Under the pieces are notes generated by a model. It saw nothing but the letters and a program-made list of their open reading frames with translations. It was not told the origin of the DNA and ran no database searches. The position numbers and the translations under genes are program-made. Of a stretch of DNA of 64,000 nt, positions 61,294 to 64,000 are shown in pieces. Origin of the DNA: SVQP01 sp045650025 (GTDB taxonomy: Bacteria > Bacillota > Clostridia > Oscillospirales > CAG-272). The DNA is taken from positions 4,934 to 68,933 of the forward strand of contig JAZRQR010000130.1 in assembly GCA_045650025.1 (NCBI GenBank), given 5' to 3'. Each line of letters starts with the position of its first letter. Position 1 is the first letter of the stretch.

Positions 61294-61336
61294 AAATATG
61301 GGAAAGGGTACGCAACGCGTACCCTTTCCCATATTT
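61294..61336 (-). terminator. Long perfect hairpin abutting the tRNA-Ala 3' end
   Basis: A 20-bp perfect inverted repeat (arms 61294-61313 and 61317-61336, loop AAC) starts at the A of the encoded CCA. No T tract follows; the second arm ends in TATTT on the minus strand. A terminator role is likely but unproven. Confidence 0.6.
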
Positions 61337-61411
61337 GGTGGAGCATAGGGGACTTGAACCCCTGACCCCAACACTGCCAGTGTTGTGCGCTCCCAGCTGC
61401 GCTAATGCCCC
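61336..61411 (-). tRNA. tRNA-Ala (anticodon GGC)
   Basis: The minus strand folds as a cloverleaf: acceptor GGGGCAT/ATGCTCC (one G-T), D stem GCGC/GCGC, anticodon stem CAACA/TGTTG with loop CTGGCAG (GGC), variable GGGTC, T arm AGGGG-TTCAAGT-CCCCT, discriminator A and an encoded CCA. Confidence 0.95.
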
Positions 61412-61422
61412 CCGACTTTCCC

Positions 61423-61451
61423 AGTATAGCATACATTTTTTTGTTTGTAAA
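61423..61451 (-). promoter_or_regulatory. Promoter of tRNA-Ala
   Basis: Minus strand: TTTACA (61451-61446), 17-bp spacer, TATACT (61428-61423). Confidence 0.78.
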
Positions 61452-61481
61452 TAGGGAAAATAAAAAAAGTTCTTTACCAGG

Positions 61482-61510
61482 TTGTCAAACGGGCAAAAAT
61501 ATGCTAAAAT
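61482..61510 (+). promoter_or_regulatory. Promoter of the greA-like gene
   Basis: TTGTCA (61482-61487), 17-bp spacer, TAAAAT (61505-61510). Confidence 0.7.
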
Positions 61511-61542
61511 AAAGCTACTATCAAACAAACCGAGGTACAACC

Positions 61543-62043
61543 ATGCACGATAAGTTAACCAAAATTGACATACAGAAGATGGAAGAGGAGCTGGCAGAGC
61601 GTCGCTCGCGCAACCCTGCCCTGCGCGAGGAGGTCAAGCGCACGCGCGAGTACGGCGACCTTTCCGAAAACGACGAATACCGCTGCGCCAAGCGCGAATA
61701 CAACGCCAACAAGAGCCGCATTCGCTACTTGGAAAATATGATTGAAACCGCGATCATTGTCGAAACCGACTCCCGCGAGGGCGTGGTGGGTCTTTTTGAC
61801 CTTGTCAAGATCTATTATCCCGAGGACGACGAATACCGCGAGATCCGCCTTGTGACCACGCTGCGCAACGACGTATTCAAGGATTGCATCTCCCAAGACT
61901 CCCCCTTTGGCAAGGCGCTGATGGGCAAAAAGGTTGGCCAGACCGTGACCGTGCACGTCAATGCTGCGGTCAGCTACCCCGTCAAGATTTTGGAGATCAT
62001 CAAGGGCGAGGACGACCCCGACCTGCCTATTTCTACGTACTGA
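61543..62043 (+). CDS. greA: GreA/GreB family transcription elongation factor
   Basis: 166 aa. The N-terminal coiled coil carries GDLSENDEYRCAKRE (38-52); the acidic tip residues D39 and E42 that stimulate RNA cleavage in stalled polymerase are kept. The C-terminal FKBP-like domain has SPFGKALMGKKVGQTVTV and YPVKILEI. GAGGT precedes ATG. It lies 31 nt before the CCA-adding enzyme gene. Confidence 0.9.
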   Translation: MHDKLTKIDIQKMEEELAERRSRNPALREEVKRTREYGDLSENDEYRCAKREYNANKSRIRYLENMIETAIIVETDSREGVVGLFDLVKIYYPEDDEYREIRLVTTLRNDVFKDCISQDSPFGKALMGKKVGQTVTVHVNAAVSYPVKILEIIKGEDDPDLPISTY

Positions 62044-62074
62044 TCCCATTCTTTTTTGAAAGTGAGGTGGCAAT

Positions 62075-63292
62075 ATGCCCATTCAGATCCCCTGCCCCGA
62101 TTACGTGCAAGCCGTACTGGACGCGCTGCACGCGGCTGGTCATGAAGCTTATATCGTTGGCGGTTGCGTGCGCGATTGCCTGCTTGGCAACGCGCCCAAG
62201 GACTGGGACGTGACCACCTCCGCGCTGCCCGAGCAGACCGAGCAGGCAGCACTTGCCGCCGGGCTGAAGACCTTCCGCACCGGCATCAAGCACGGTACCA
62301 TTTCGGTGCTCTCGGACGGTGTGACGGTCGAGTGCACCACTTTCCGCGTGGACGGTGACTACAAGGATTCCCGCCACCCCGAAAGCGTGAAATTCACCCC
62401 AAGTCTGATTGAGGATTTAGCGCGCCGCGATTTCACCATCAACGCCATGGCGGCAACGCCCGCACAGGACGGCTGGGAGATCATTGACCCCTTTTGCGGG
62501 CAAGCCGATCTGCAAGCAGGCATTATGCGCTGCGTTGGCGACCCCATGAAACGCTTTGGTGAGGACGCCTTGCGCATGTTGCGCGGCGTGCGCTTTGCCG
62601 TGCGCCTGGGCTTTGCCATAGAGGACAAGACCGCAAACGCCATGTTTGCCCGCGCAGGATTGCTTAAAAACATTTCGCGCGAGCGCGTGCGCGAAGAGCT
62701 GATGGGTATTTTGCAAAGCCCCGACCCCGAAAAGGCAGTCAAGTACCTAAAAAAGCTGGGGCTGATCAAATACGTATTTCCTCATGCCGACGTCACCTCT
62801 GCCGCAAAAGGCGTCAATTCCCTGCCCGCAGGCGGTCCGCTTTTACGCTTGGCGTACCTCTTGTACGACGCTTCCGACGACGCCGTGCAAGCCACGCTTT
62901 CCGACCTCAAATTCTCAGGCAACGACAGCAGATACGTGCGCGTGGTACTGACGCTGCGCGGTGAAAAGCTTGAAAACACCCCTTTATTTGCAAGAGAATT
63001 GATTGCTCTGTACGGCAGCTACGCCATTCCTGCGCTGGCTCTGCGCGCATATCGCGGTGAGGACACGCTCCCGCTTTCGCAAACCGTGCGCGAGCAATGG
63101 GACAGAGGCGTTTGCGTGCGCGTGGCAGATCTTGCCGTGGGCGGCGCAGACCTTGCCGAAATCGGCATTCCCAAGGGGCGCGAGATGGGTAATATGCTAA
63201 ACGCGCTGCTTGCCGAGGTCATGAAGGATCCCGACTTGAACACCAAGGACGCGCTGCTGGAATTGGCGGCACGCATGCATAAGGAGACATGA
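62075..63292 (+). CDS. cca: CCA-adding tRNA nucleotidyltransferase
   Basis: 405 aa, class II. YIVGGCVRDCLLGNAPKDWDVTT holds the catalytic GG and DxD; RRDFTINAMA, RFGEDALRMLRGVRFAVRLG and ERVREELMGIL follow. It builds or repairs tRNA 3' CCA, although the two tRNA genes here already encode CCA. No HD domain is seen. GTGAGG precedes ATG; the stop overlaps the next start. Confidence 0.93.
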   Translation: MPIQIPCPDYVQAVLDALHAAGHEAYIVGGCVRDCLLGNAPKDWDVTTSALPEQTEQAALAAGLKTFRTGIKHGTISVLSDGVTVECTTFRVDGDYKDSRHPESVKFTPSLIEDLARRDFTINAMAATPAQDGWEIIDPFCGQADLQAGIMRCVGDPMKRFGEDALRMLRGVRFAVRLGFAIEDKTANAMFARAGLLKNISRERVREELMGILQSPDPEKAVKYLKKLGLIKYVFPHADVTSAAKGVNSLPAGGPLLRLAYLLYDASDDAVQATLSDLKFSGNDSRYVRVVLTLRGEKLENTPLFARELIALYGSYAIPALALRAYRGEDTLPLSQTVREQWDRGVCVRVADLAVGGADLAEIGIPKGREMGNMLNALLAEVMKDPDLNTKDALLELAARMHKET

Positions 63293-63819
63293 TGTATTCC
63301 GTAACTCCCAAAAAGCAAAACAATCTGGACGCTCTGGCATGCGCTGCCTGCTTTGCATGCGGCGTGGGCGTGTTTGCGCTTTCCATCGTAAACAGCTCCC
63401 TGCCATACATCACGCTGCTCTCACAGTTACTTGCCGTGCTGCTTCTGACCGCCGGCATTTATCTGTACAGCAAGTTTATCGCGCGCACCTATACCTACGC
63501 AATTGCGCCGGGCGGCATTTACGACACGGACGGACGCGAGCTTTACGATCTGGTGGTGACCGAGACCACCGGCAAGCGCCGCCAGCGCGTGGTCTGCCGC
63601 ATCTCGCTGCGTGACGTGGTGCGCGCCGAATCCCGCCCTCTGCGCGGCACCAAGAAAAACGGACACGGCAAGATTGCGCCCGCAACCGGAAACGGCAGAA
63701 CGTTCTCCTATTGCGCGGACATGGTGCCTTCCCGAGTGCTTGTGGTCTATGACGCTGACGGCAACGCGGTGGTGCTGACCTACGACAAGGGGCTGCATGA
63801 AATTTTGAACCAAAAATAA
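63292..63819 (+). CDS. Membrane protein of unknown function, cca-coupled
   Basis: 175 aa from the second of two adjacent ATGs (63289, 63292); AAGGAG lies 5 nt before the second. Two hydrophobic helices (ALACAACFACGVGVFALSIV and YITLLSQLLAVLLLTAGIYL) lead into a cytoplasmic-looking beta domain (YTYAIAPGGIYDTDGRELYD, RVLVVYDADGNAVVLTYD) resembling bPH-like domains. Coupled to cca by overlap. No family assigned. Confidence 0.8.
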   Translation: MYSVTPKKQNNLDALACAACFACGVGVFALSIVNSSLPYITLLSQLLAVLLLTAGIYLYSKFIARTYTYAIAPGGIYDTDGRELYDLVVTETTGKRRQRVVCRISLRDVVRAESRPLRGTKKNGHGKIAPATGNGRTFSYCADMVPSRVLVVYDADGNAVVLTYDKGLHEILNQK

Positions 63820-63854
63820 CCAAAAAATTTTTTTGAAAAATTTCAAAAAAGGTA

Positions 63855-63883
63855 TTGACAAACCCAAATCAATCTGCTATAAT
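63855..63883 (+). promoter_or_regulatory. Promoter of tRNA-Thr
   Basis: Perfect TTGACA (63855-63860), 17-bp spacer, perfect TATAAT (63878-63883). An AT-rich inverted repeat just upstream may end the previous transcript. Confidence 0.9.
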
Positions 63884-63924
63884 ACTGCATGTTCCGTTCA
63901 CGACGACTCTGCTCGTGAGAATGT

Positions 63925-63999
63925 GCTGGTGTGGCTCAATGGCAGAGCAGCTGATTTGTAATCAGCAGGTTGATGGTTCGACTCCGTTCACCAGCTCCA
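63925..63999 (+). tRNA. tRNA-Thr (anticodon TGT)
   Basis: Acceptor GCTGGTG/CACCAGC, D arm GGCTCAATGGCAGAGC, anticodon stem GCTGA/TCAGC with loop TTTGTAA (TGT), T loop with GGTTCGACTCC, discriminator T and encoded CCA. It ends one base before the window edge; more tRNA genes may follow. Confidence 0.95.
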
Positions 64000-64000
64000 A

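Noticed and set aside
61336..61411. tRNA-Ala as an integration site of a mobile island
   Set aside because: No integrase, no second copy of the tRNA 3' end and no compositional shift is visible on either side.

Overview
The window looks like a chromosomal segment of a moderately GC-rich, anaerobic, spore-forming-lineage Firmicute, most likely a gut or rumen Clostridium-class organism (Oscillospirales-like). The support is HPr kinase/phosphorylase, SpoVG, a SipL-like DUF3794/LysM protein, class III fructose-1,6-bisphosphatase, CarD, T-box leaders, a glycyl radical enzyme with its activase, and a ferredoxin-dependent 2-oxoacid oxidoreductase. Lineage is inference; no rRNA is present. Promoters are very regular: TTGACA-like, nearly always a 17-bp spacer, then TATAAT.

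Layout. 1-8.3 kb: cut-off EEP-family hydrolase, murC, spoVG, a lipid kinase/phosphoesterase pair, three small unknown genes, two exported proteins and hprK. 8.3-22.3 kb: the most interesting region. After a four-unit 37-bp hairpin repeat come two T-box leaders whose specifiers I read as AUC (Ile) and CUG (Leu). Each precedes a paralogous HTH-cupin-acyl-CoA synthetase fusion. The second continues into a tight operon: P-loop NTPase, the four subunits of a VOR-type 2-oxoacid:ferredoxin oxidoreductase, a branched-chain aminotransferase, a LeuA-like protein that has lost its catalytic and metal residues but kept the LeuA regulatory domain, and a sugar-isomerase-like/acyl-CoA synthetase fusion. Because T-boxes switch genes on when a tRNA is uncharged, I infer that this is an anabolic system: branched-chain acids are activated to CoA esters, reductively carboxylated and transaminated to Ile and Leu.

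22.4-39 kb: CPBP protease, papain-like protein, then an accessory glycan region (GH38 alpha-mannosidase with a MarR regulator, a GH99-like lipoprotein, a surface LTD-EEP protein, GH28-like beta-helix protein, alpha/beta hydrolase, cyclophilin lipoprotein, sugar isomerase, Gfo/Idh oxidoreductase, and a large lipoprotein with duplicated C-terminal modules). 39-50 kb: SipL-like protein, two DUF975 membrane proteins around a GNAT, a serine hydrolase, a DUF559 protein followed by a tandem pair of 309-bp non-coding elements with terminal inverted repeats, a frameshifted DUF6062 gene, mnmM, a DD-carboxypeptidase and a GH3 hexosaminidase, carD, and a cation/proton antiporter with a possible attenuator leader.

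50-60.7 kb: fbp at the end of an operon with a glycyl radical enzyme of unknown substrate, its activase, a VOC protein and a serine hydrolase; two paralogous solute-binding lipoproteins without permeases; a PHP phosphatase. 60.7-64 kb: small membrane protein, tRNA-Ala(GGC), greA-like gene, CCA-adding enzyme, membrane protein and tRNA-Thr(TGT) at the right edge.
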